From CAYLZN01 sp964387935 (GTDB lineage Bacteria > Acidobacteriota > Vicinamibacteria > Vicinamibacterales > JAFNAJ01): a stretch of DNA of 13,889 nucleotides. The stretch is from NCBI GenBank assembly GCA_964387935.1, contig CAYLZN010000128.1, positions 1 to 13,889 of the forward strand, written 5' to 3'. The translations under genes were made by a program, and so were the position numbers. The notes under the pieces are model-generated. The model searched no databases, was not told where the DNA came from, and saw nothing but the letters and a program-made list of their open reading frames with translations. This document shows positions 1 through 5,923 of the stretch, in pieces. Numbering within the stretch: the first letter of the stretch is position 1; the number at the start of each line of letters is the position of its first letter.

Positions 1-272
1 AGATCCAGGGCGTCACGGGCCGCCACCTGGTCGGGCGCGGATGACTCGAGTCGCTCACCCCGCTCGACCGCGCTCGCCGCGGCGACTCCGTCGAGACCTC
101 GTGGGGCGAAGAGCGCACCATGACGCCCGGTGGCGATCCCGACGATGCGCGTCGACAGGTGATGGCTGCGCTCGAGGCGCCCGGCGCGGTCGGCCAGGAG
201 GCGGACGAGCGCCCGCGCGACGTGGCCAAATCCCACGAGCACCAGGTTGAACACCAGTGGGGCGTCGCTCAT
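1..272 (-). CDS. hom: Homoserine dehydrogenase, N-terminal fragment (cut by window start)
   Basis: Reading the minus strand from the ATG at 272-270 gives 90 uninterrupted codons that run off the left edge. The start of the protein shows a hydrophobic beta strand and the motif LVLVGFGHVARAL (residues 10-22), a dinucleotide-binding loop of the GxGxxx type. At about residues 46-55 it has VGIATGRHGA, characteristic of homoserine dehydrogenases of the VLVGFGNVG...ATGRHG kind. The enzyme reduces aspartate semialdehyde to homoserine with NAD(P)H in threonine and methionine synthesis. The catalytic and any ACT regulatory domains lie outside the window. It is transcribed away from the SIMPL gene, with a 74-base gap between the two starts. 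The family call rests on the N-terminus alone; another NAD-binding oxidoreductase is the alternative. Confidence 0.72.
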   Translation of the reverse strand, partial: MSDAPLVFNLVLVGFGHVARALVRLLADRAGRLERSHHLSTRIVGIATGRHGALFAPRGLDGVAAASAVERGERLESSAPDQVAARDALD

Positions 273-307
273 GCGAGGACGGGCCGCCCATGCGCCCGTA
301 CGGCGGG

Positions 308-315
308 ACTATACT
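308..315. promoter_or_regulatory. Divergent -10 element ACTATACT
   Basis: In the 74-base gap between hom and the SIMPL gene, the palindromic octamer ACTATACT reads as TATACT on the plus strand (310-315) and TATAGT on the minus strand (313-308). Each is one or two mismatches from the sigma-70 -10 consensus and sits at a plausible distance from its gene. No good -35 box is seen on either side. A shared bidirectional promoter is inferred from this symmetry. Confidence 0.4.
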
Positions 316-346
316 CGACGTGAACCTCTTCACGAAGGATGGAGCC

Positions 347-1069
347 ATGAAGGGAACCCTGCTCGCTTGCGTCATGTGGACGTGGGTCACAGTGTTCGGA
401 GGTGCCGCGATGGCCGTTGCACAGGGCGAGATGCGACCGGACCAGCAGGATGTCGTGGTCACGTCGGCTGACGGCGTCGTCAAGGCGTCACCCGACCGCG
501 CGTTCGTGACCCTGGCCGTCGAGGTGCGGGCCAGGCAGCCGCGCGACGCCCAGCGGCAGAACGCCGACACGATGACCGCGGTGCAGCAGAAGCTCGCGGC
601 CGCCGGCATCCCCGCGGACGCGGTGCGGACGGTCGGCATCGACCTGTCGCCGGAGTTCGACTACGCCAGCGGCAGGCAGCAGCTGCGCGGGTACCTCGCG
701 CGGAACGCGATCGAGGTGCGCGTCGAGCCTCTCGAGAAGCTGGGCGAGGTCATCGACGCATCGGTGGCCACCGGGGCGACCAACGTCGCAGGCGTGCGTT
801 TCGACGTGAAGCGACGGGCAGAACTGGAGCGGGAGGCTCTCAAGCTCGCGGTCGAGCAGGCGCGCGCGCGGGCAGAGGCCGCGGCCGCGGGCGCCGGGCG
901 CCAGGTCGGGCGGGTCTTGCGGATTGACGACGGGGGCACCGCGCCTGTGCCAGGCCCGCGCCCGATGGCCATGGCGCGGATGGCCGAGGCAGCCGACCTG
1001 TCGACGCCGGTCGCACCCGGGGAGATCGAAATCCGCGCCCACGTGACGCTGACGTCGTCGATGCGATGA
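347..1069 (+). CDS. SIMPL-domain (DUF541) exported protein
   Basis: A 240-residue protein. The ATG at 347 is preceded by a purine-rich AAGGATGGAG at a good distance. It gives a clean signal peptide (hydrophobic stretch at about residues 4-24, likely cleavage after AVA near residue 26), so upstream in-frame GTG starts are not favoured. The mature part begins with VVVTSADGVVKASPDRAFVT, typical of SIMPL domains (ancient name oxidative stress defence or YggE-like). A long amphipathic helix follows (residues about 160-185, rich in Ala, Arg, Glu) and then the terminal strand IEIRAHVTLT. The family is periplasmic or secreted, and E. coli YggE is its best-known member; the molecular function is poorly defined. 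The gene appears to be transcribed alone, because a new promoter follows it. Confidence 0.82.
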   Translation: MKGTLLACVMWTWVTVFGGAAMAVAQGEMRPDQQDVVVTSADGVVKASPDRAFVTLAVEVRARQPRDAQRQNADTMTAVQQKLAAAGIPADAVRTVGIDLSPEFDYASGRQQLRGYLARNAIEVRVEPLEKLGEVIDASVATGATNVAGVRFDVKRRAELEREALKLAVEQARARAEAAAAGAGRQVGRVLRIDDGGTAPVPGPRPMAMARMAEAADLSTPVAPGEIEIRAHVTLTSSMR

Positions 1070-1088
1070 ACGCGTGTCCCGGCCTTCG

Positions 1089-1097
1089 TGCTAGAAT
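1089..1097 (+). promoter_or_regulatory. Extended -10 promoter TGCTAGAAT for the sulfur/Fe-S operon
   Basis: TGCTAGAAT at 1089-1097 matches the extended -10 pattern TGN-TATAAT with one mismatch. No clear -35 is visible, which is usual for extended -10 promoters. It would start transcription near 1104, giving a leader of about 67 bases before the ATG at 1171. A second -10-like hexamer, CATAAT, lies at 1104-1109. The proposed start point falls inside the inverted repeat at 1095-1119. Confidence 0.55.
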
Positions 1098-1119
1098 ACC
1101 GACCATAATTGTCGGATAT
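1095..1119. promoter_or_regulatory. Putative Rrf2/IscR-type operator
   Basis: The inverted repeat CCGAC-N7-GTCGG (1099-1115) has an AT-rich centre. The GAC-N7-GTC core has exactly the spacing of the E. coli IscR type 1 site, and the right outer TAT (1117-1119) is in register; the left outer triplet (AAT instead of ATA) is not. It overlaps the end of the -10 box and the expected transcription start, a position suited to repression. The second gene of this operon encodes an Rrf2-family regulator, so autoregulation is the natural inference. No footprint or second copy supports this yet. Confidence 0.5.
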
Positions 1120-1170
1120 GCGCCGGCGCGCTGACGATGGTCGTTTCCTGCCCGGCGGCCGACCCGTATC

Positions 1171-2631
1171 ATGCCCACGTCGATCCTGATTCCGACGCCG
1201 CTCCGACCCCTCACCGACAAGCAGGACACCGTCCTCGTCGGCGGCACCACCGTCGGTGAGGCCCTTGCGGAGCTCACCAGCCGGTTCCCGGACCTGCGGA
1301 AGAACCTCTACACGGACGAAGGGCGACTGCGAGCCTTCGTCAACATCTACCTCAACGACGAGGACATCCGCTACCTCGAAAAGGAGCGGACGCCACTCAA
1401 GGACGGCGACACGCTCAGCATCATTCCGTCGGTCGCGGGCGGCGCCCCGGATGGCGCCGTCACCGCCGAGCTGCCCTCGCTTTCCAGCGACGAGGTCAAG
1501 CGGTACAACCGGCACCTGATCATGCCCGAGGTGGGCATGGACGGGCAGCGCAGGCTGAAGGCCGCGAGCGTCCTGCTCATTGGCGCTGGCGGCCTGGGCT
1601 CACCTGCGGCCCTCTATCTGGCGGCGGCCGGCGTCGGGCGCCTCGGCATCGTGGACTTCGACGTCGTCGACTTCAGCAACCTGCAGCGGCAGGTGCTGCA
1701 CGGGACGCCGGACGTGGGACGGCCCAAGCTCGAGTCGGCGCGTGCGCGTCTGCTGGCGCTCAATCCCGGGATCCAGATCGAGCTCCACGAGACCGCGCTC
1801 TCGTCGAAGAATGCGCTCGACCTGTTCCGGCGCTACGATGTCATCGTCGACGGCACGGACAACTTCCCGACGCGTTACCTGGTCAACGATGCCTGCGTGC
1901 TGACCGGGAAGCCCAACGCCTACGGCAGCATCTTCCGGTTCGAAGGCCAGGCGTCCGTGTTCGCGGCGAAGGACGGGCCCTGTTATCGGTGCCTGTATCC
2001 CGAACCGCCACCGCCCGGCCTCGTGCCGAGCTGCGCCGAGGGCGGGGTCCTCGGTGTGCTGCCGGGCGTGATCGGCACGATCCAGGCCACGGAAGCCATC
2101 AAGCTCATTCTTGGTGTGGGCGAGCCGCTCGTGGGGCGGTTCCTGATCTACGACGCCCTGCGGATGCGCTTCCGCGAGTTGAAGCTGCGCAAGGATCCCG
2201 AGTGCCCCGTGTGCGGCCCCAAGCGTACGATCACCGGGCTCATCGACTACGAACAGTTCTGCGGCGTCGCGCCGGCCCAGGCGCCAGGCCCCGCCGCTGC
2301 GAGCGAGACCACCGTGCAGGACATCACCGTTGAACAATTGAAGTCGCGGCTGGACGCCGGCGAGCAGGTCTACCTGCTCGACGTGCGGGAGCCGCATGAA
2401 GTGCAGATCTGCCGGATCGAGCCCTCGACGCTCATCCCGATGGGTGAAGTGCCGAAGCGCACCGCGGAGCTCGATGCGACGCGCGACCTCATCGTCTACT
2501 GCCGCTCCGGGGTACGGAGCGGGCGTGTGGTGCAGTTCCTCCGGCAGCAGGGGTTCGACCGCGCGTTCAACCTGAAGGGCGGGATCCTGGCGTGGATCGA
2601 TCGCGTCGATCCCAGTCAGCCCAAGTACTGA
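1171..2631 (+). CDS. Sulfur carrier (CysO-like) - MoeZ/MoeB adenylyltransferase - rhodanese fusion
   Basis: A 486-residue three-domain protein. Residues 1-91 resemble M. tuberculosis CysO (opening with IPTPLRP, then FVNIYLNDEDIR, ending SVAGG at 87-91), a ubiquitin-like sulfur carrier. Residues about 105-355 form a MoeB/ThiF-type E1 domain. This has the nucleotide loop GAGGLG (138-143), D230 in the GTDN motif, the VPSCAEGGVLG motif (C288), and zinc pairs C271/C274 and C345/C348. Residues about 380-486 form a rhodanese with active loop CRSGVRS (C444). E1 enzymes of this kind adenylate the carrier's terminal glycine, and the rhodanese then supplies sulfur to form a thiocarboxylate used for cysteine, molybdopterin or similar synthesis. 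Here the GG is internal, so a free tail would need proteolysis. An in-frame stop at 1132-1134, with no start codon between, fixes the ATG at 1171; no clear Shine-Dalgarno is seen. It is the first gene of the operon. The final product of the carrier is not shown by the window. Confidence 0.9.
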   Translation: MPTSILIPTPLRPLTDKQDTVLVGGTTVGEALAELTSRFPDLRKNLYTDEGRLRAFVNIYLNDEDIRYLEKERTPLKDGDTLSIIPSVAGGAPDGAVTAELPSLSSDEVKRYNRHLIMPEVGMDGQRRLKAASVLLIGAGGLGSPAALYLAAAGVGRLGIVDFDVVDFSNLQRQVLHGTPDVGRPKLESARARLLALNPGIQIELHETALSSKNALDLFRRYDVIVDGTDNFPTRYLVNDACVLTGKPNAYGSIFRFEGQASVFAAKDGPCYRCLYPEPPPPGLVPSCAEGGVLGVLPGVIGTIQATEAIKLILGVGEPLVGRFLIYDALRMRFRELKLRKDPECPVCGPKRTITGLIDYEQFCGVAPAQAPGPAAASETTVQDITVEQLKSRLDAGEQVYLLDVREPHEVQICRIEPSTLIPMGEVPKRTAELDATRDLIVYCRSGVRSGRVVQFLRQQGFDRAFNLKGGILAWIDRVDPSQPKY

Positions 2632-2658
2632 CACGGCTCCCCGGCAGTTGGGTGTGAC

Positions 2659-3135
2659 ATGTTACGGCTGTCCAAGAAAGCGGATTACGCGCTGATGGCG
2701 ATGAAGCACCTCGCCTTGCGCGCGGACGTGGCGTCGACCAGCGCGCGGGAGATCGCGGAGGCGTACGACATCCCGGTGGAGCTGCTCGCGAAGGTCCTGC
2801 AGCGTCTGGTGCGCCGGGGCCTGCTCGTTTCCCAGCAGGGCACGCGCGGCGGGTACGCGCTGGCGCGACCCGCGACGCAGATCTCGGTCGCTGACGTCAT
2901 CCAGGCCGTGGACGGACCGCTCACCGTGACGGCGTGTGCGACCGACCACGATCAGTGCGACCAGTACTCCAAGTGCAACGTCCGCGACCCGCTGTGGCGC
3001 ATCAAGGACCGCATCCTGACCGCGCTCGCCTCGTGCACAGTCTTCGAGGTGGCGACCGACTCAGTCACCGAGCCAGTGGTGCCGATGTCCATTCGCCGCG
3101 GCGTGGCCACGGAACCTGCGGTCGTCAAGCGGTGA
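2659..3135 (+). CDS. Rrf2 family transcriptional regulator, IscR-like
   Basis: A 158-residue protein starting LRLSKKADYALMAMKHLA, the standard Rrf2 N-terminus. A winged helix-turn-helix follows: recognition helix near residues 39-53 and wing QQGTRGGYALAR at 59-70. Three cysteines, C93, C100 and C106, lie where IscR and relatives bind an Fe-S cluster (IscR C92, C98, C104). The first spacing is one residue longer, and the IscR histidine three residues after the last cysteine is an arginine here (R109). The family represses or activates Fe-S genes according to cluster occupancy. The gene lies 27 bases after the fusion gene and overlaps the cysteine desulfurase start. A matching inverted repeat lies in the operon promoter. 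It is probably a redox or Fe-S sensor; direct equivalence to IscR is not certain. Confidence 0.88.
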   Translation: MLRLSKKADYALMAMKHLALRADVASTSAREIAEAYDIPVELLAKVLQRLVRRGLLVSQQGTRGGYALARPATQISVADVIQAVDGPLTVTACATDHDQCDQYSKCNVRDPLWRIKDRILTALASCTVFEVATDSVTEPVVPMSIRRGVATEPAVVKR

Positions 3136-4316
3136 TGCGTCCCACCGTGCCGCGTCCCGTCTACCTCGACTACCACGCGACCACACCGGTCGATCCCCGC
3201 GTGCTCGAGGCGATGCTGCCGTACTTCACCGAGAGGTTCGGCAACGCGTCCAGCCGCAACCATGCCTTCGGCTGGGCCGCCGCCGAGGCCGTGAATCGCG
3301 CGCGCGCGGAGGTGGCTGCGCTCGTGGGCGCTCACCACCGCGACGTCGTGTTCACGAGCGGGGCGACCGAGTCGAACAACATGGCGATCAAGGGCGTCGT
3401 GGCCTCGGCGCCGTCCTCGCGACGCCACGTGATCACCGTGGCGACCGAGCACCACTCGGTGCTCGACACGTGTCGCGTGCTCGAGACGCTCGGCTGCGAG
3501 GTGACGAGGCTGCCGGTGCAGCCCTCCGGGTTGATCGACCTCGGGCAACTCGAGGCAGCCATCACGGATCGGACGACGCTCGTCAGCGTCATGGCCGCGA
3601 ACAACGAGATCGGCGTGCTCCAGCCGGTGTCGGAAGTCGCCGGCCTCTGCGCCCGCCGCGGCGTGGCGTTCCACACCGACGCGTCGCAGGCCGCCGGGCG
3701 CGTGCCGTTCGACCTCACGACGGTGCAGGCGGATCTGGTGTCGTTCACGGCGCACAAGCTGTATGGCCCGAAGGGGATTGGCGCGCTCGTGGTGCGGCGC
3801 CGGGGTGCGGGTGCGTCCCTGCCGGCGCTGCTGCACGGCGGCGGCCAGGAACGCGGCCTGCGTCCCGGCACCCTGAACGTGCCCGGCATCGTCGGCTTCG
3901 GCGAGGCCGCCCGGCTGTGCCGCCTCGAACTGGCCGACGAAGGTCGGCGCATCGGCGCGCAGCGCGATCGCCTCCTGAACGGCCTCCGGCAGCGCCTCGG
4001 GGACGTCCACGTCAACGGCACGCTGGCGCAGCGGCTGCCGCACAACCTCAACGTGGGTATTCCCGGCATCGAGCCCGAGTCGCTGCGGATCGGCCTGGAC
4101 GACCTCGCCGTGTCGTTCGGCGCCGCCTGCTCGACCGGCACGTCCACACCGTCTCACGTGCTGGCCGCCCTCGGAACGCCCATGGATCTCGCCCTCGCGT
4201 CTGTGCGGTTCGGCCTCGGGCGCTGGACCGCCGACGAGGAGATCGAGTTCGCCATCGACAAGGTCGCCCGCGTCGTCGAGAATCTCAGGCGCCAGAAGGC
4301 GGCCCTGGCAGGATGA
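3135..4316 (+). CDS. iscS: Cysteine desulfurase, IscS/NifS family
   Basis: A 393-residue pyridoxal-phosphate enzyme that converts cysteine to alanine and carries the sulfur as a persulfide. Visible motifs: YLDYHATTPVDPRV at the N-terminus, TSGATESNN (about residues 75-83), ATEHHSVLD with the catalytic-site histidine, the lysine motif SFTAHKLYGPKG (K208), and the active cysteine in GAACSTGTSTPS (C332). These positions are close to K206 and C328 of E. coli IscS. I chose the ATG at 3135, which shares a base with the regulator's stop (TGATG). The reading frame stays open further upstream, but those residues resemble nothing in the family. It should feed both the A-type carrier and the rhodanese of the upstream fusion. 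No IscU or SufU scaffold gene is in the window, so the Fe-S scaffold must be elsewhere. Confidence 0.93.
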   Translation: MRPTVPRPVYLDYHATTPVDPRVLEAMLPYFTERFGNASSRNHAFGWAAAEAVNRARAEVAALVGAHHRDVVFTSGATESNNMAIKGVVASAPSSRRHVITVATEHHSVLDTCRVLETLGCEVTRLPVQPSGLIDLGQLEAAITDRTTLVSVMAANNEIGVLQPVSEVAGLCARRGVAFHTDASQAAGRVPFDLTTVQADLVSFTAHKLYGPKGIGALVVRRRGAGASLPALLHGGGQERGLRPGTLNVPGIVGFGEAARLCRLELADEGRRIGAQRDRLLNGLRQRLGDVHVNGTLAQRLPHNLNVGIPGIEPESLRIGLDDLAVSFGAACSTGTSTPSHVLAALGTPMDLALASVRFGLGRWTADEEIEFAIDKVARVVENLRRQKAALAG

Positions 4317-4323
4317 GCACGCC

Positions 4324-4656
4324 ATGACCGGCATCCAGATCACGCAGAACGCCTCACGACAGATCCGCAAGCTCCTGGACAAACAGGGGTTCCCGCAGGG
4401 CGGCCTGCGGGTGGCCGTCAAGGCCGGCGGCTGCTCGGGACTCAGCTACGTGTTCGGCTGGGACGAGCATCCCCGCGACGTCGACCACGTCTTCGAGGGC
4501 GAGGAGGGCTCACGGGTGTTCATCGACCCGAAGAGTCTGAAGTTCCTCGAGGGGACCGTGCTCGATTACGATACGGCGTTGCTCAGCAAGGGCTTCCTGC
4601 TCGAGAACCCGCGGGCGAAGGCCACCTGCGGCTGCGGCTCGTCGTTCAGCCTGTGA
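4324..4656 (+). CDS. A-type iron-sulfur carrier (IscA/HesB family)
   Basis: A 110-residue protein with the full IscA pattern. The N-terminal ITQNASRQIRKLL helix is followed by VKAGGCSGLSY (C37) and the C-terminal CGCGSSFSL (C102 and C104); these three cysteines bind the cluster or iron. The family receives Fe-S clusters from a scaffold and passes them to target enzymes in the cytoplasm. The ATG at 4324 is seven bases after the desulfurase stop; an ATG at 4313 runs into a stop after four codons and is not a start. The length is normal for the family. The sequence alone does not say whether it is an IscA, SufA or ErpA equivalent. Possible clients include the radical SAM enzyme MqnE at the window's right edge. 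Confidence 0.92.
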   Translation: MTGIQITQNASRQIRKLLDKQGFPQGGLRVAVKAGGCSGLSYVFGWDEHPRDVDHVFEGEEGSRVFIDPKSLKFLEGTVLDYDTALLSKGFLLENPRAKATCGCGSSFSL

Positions 4657-4658
4657 CC

Positions 4659-5486
4659 ATGAAGATCACGATCGCCCACAGCCCGGATTCCGACGATGCG
4701 TTCATGTTCTACGGCCTCGCGTGCGGGGCCGTCCCCACCGGCGAGCTCGAGGTGCAACAGGTCCTCGCGGACATCGAGACCCTCAACCGTGCCGCGTTCA
4801 GCGGCACCTACGAGGTGACGGCCGCGTCCTTCCATGCCTTCGCGTATCTATCTGACCGCTACGCGCTGCTGCCGCACGGGGCGAGCATGGGCGACAACTA
4901 CGGGCCCATGGTCGTCGTCCGGCGCGATGGCCCGAACGCGCTGGACGGCGTCACCGTGGCCATCCCCGGCACCCTGACCTCGGCCTGGCTGGCTCTGCAG
5001 CTCTATCAGCCGGGCCTCGCCCACGTGGTGATGCCGTTCGATCAGATCCTCGAGGCCGTGCGCGATGGCCAGGTCGAGGCGGGCCTGCTGATCCACGAAG
5101 GCCAGCTCACCTACGCCGACGAGGGACTTCGCAAGGTCGTGGATCTCGGCGAGTGGTGGTACGCACGGACGGGTGGGCTGCCGCTGCCCCTGGGCGGCAA
5201 CCTGATCCGACGCGACCTCGGGCCCGAGCTGATGTCGCGCGTGAGTCACCTGCTCCACGCGAGCATCGCGCACGGCCTGGACCATCGGCACGAGGGGCTC
5301 TCGTACGCGCAGCAGTTCGGGCGCGGGCTGGACGCCGCGCGCACGGATCGGTTCGTCGGCATGTATGTCAACGACCTGACGCTGGACTACGGCGCCCGCG
5401 GCCGTGCGGCCGTCGAGCGGTTCATGACCGAATCGTGGGAACGCCGGCTGATTCCGCACGAGGTGCGCGTGGAGTTCGTGCAGTGA
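4659..5486 (+). CDS. mqnD: MqnD-like 1,4-dihydroxy-6-naphthoate synthase (futalosine menaquinone pathway)
   Basis: A 275-residue protein, normal length for MqnD, starting at the ATG two bases after the iscA stop. (A GTG at 4653 in the same frame would add two residues.) The start SPDSDDAFMFYGLACG corresponds to SPCPNDTFIFYAL in classical MqnD. MGDNYGPMVVVR, a central LIHEGQLTY with H146 (T. thermophilus MqnD uses H145), and LPLPLGGNLI are also family-like. MqnD cleaves cyclic dehypoxanthinyl futalosine to 1,4-dihydroxy-6-naphthoate in the cytoplasm. The fold is that of a periplasmic binding protein, but there is no signal peptide, which argues against a transport role. mqnE in the same window supports the pathway. 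The SPDSDD variant of the first motif marks a divergent subgroup, so the exact reaction is inferred. Confidence 0.78.
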   Translation: MKITIAHSPDSDDAFMFYGLACGAVPTGELEVQQVLADIETLNRAAFSGTYEVTAASFHAFAYLSDRYALLPHGASMGDNYGPMVVVRRDGPNALDGVTVAIPGTLTSAWLALQLYQPGLAHVVMPFDQILEAVRDGQVEAGLLIHEGQLTYADEGLRKVVDLGEWWYARTGGLPLPLGGNLIRRDLGPELMSRVSHLLHASIAHGLDHRHEGLSYAQQFGRGLDAARTDRFVGMYVNDLTLDYGARGRAAVERFMTESWERRLIPHEVRVEFVQ

Positions 5487-5908
5487 ACGGCGACGACCGG
5501 CCCGAGGGCTGGGAAGAGTGGCTGGCCTACTTCGAGAACGCCCTGCCCGCGCCCGTCGAGCAGGCGGCGGCCCCTGACGGGTCGATCACCTACCGCTCGG
5601 GCAATCCCGGTGAGGTGATCGTCCATCTCTCGCCGGCGACGATCACCGTATCCCTGTTCACCGTGCAGTTCGCCTCGCCGAACCAGGCCATGGTCGTCGC
5701 CCGGCCCGTTGGCTATGTGAAGTGGCGTCGCCTCGACATGAACCACGCGACGGCCGTCGTCGAGACCCTCGTGACGGCTGCTCGCGCGGCCAGGCGTGCG
5801 ACGTTCCGCACCTGTCCCTCCTGCGAGACCCTGCGTCCCCCCGAGACGATGACCGACGAAGGCGTGTGCCTCCTGTGCGCGGCGCCCGTCCGGGACCAGG
5901 TCCACTGA
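5483..5908 (+). CDS. Small zinc-ribbon protein of unknown function
   Basis: A 141-residue protein I do not recognise. The GTG at 5483 overlaps the mqnD stop by four bases (GTGA), implying translational coupling. The N-terminal half contains an acidic, Trp-rich start (EGWEEWLAYFENAL), followed by strands around ITYRSGNPGEVIVHLSPATITVSLF. The C-terminal part has two CxxC pairs, C111/C114 and C129/C132, fourteen residues apart, which should bind zinc or possibly an Fe-S centre. No membrane segment or signal peptide is seen. Its neighbours suggest a link to Fe-S, sulfur or menaquinone metabolism, but that is only guilt by association. Confidence 0.75.
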   Translation: MNGDDRPEGWEEWLAYFENALPAPVEQAAAPDGSITYRSGNPGEVIVHLSPATITVSLFTVQFASPNQAMVVARPVGYVKWRRLDMNHATAVVETLVTAARAARRATFRTCPSCETLRPPETMTDEGVCLLCAAPVRDQVH

Positions 5909-5923
5909 ACCCCTCCTGCGCCG

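Noticed and set aside
2632..2658. A separate promoter or operator directly before the Rrf2 gene.
   Set aside because: The gap is only 27 bases and holds no -10-like hexamer or inverted repeat.
2934..3134. Upstream extension of the cysteine desulfurase by 67 codons.
   Set aside because: It overlaps the cysteine-rich C-terminal part of the Rrf2 gene in another frame and resembles nothing in the family.
1171..4316. A ubiquitin-like/E1 antiphage defence system, since a UBL and an E1 occur together.
   Set aside because: No E2, JAB, sensor or effector is present; the domains match CysO and MoeZ and sit with iscS and iscA, which indicates sulfur metabolism.
4659..5486. ABC transporter substrate-binding protein instead of MqnD.
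   Set aside because: There is no signal peptide and no transporter partner next to it; the motif order, catalytic histidine and presence of mqnE favour MqnD.
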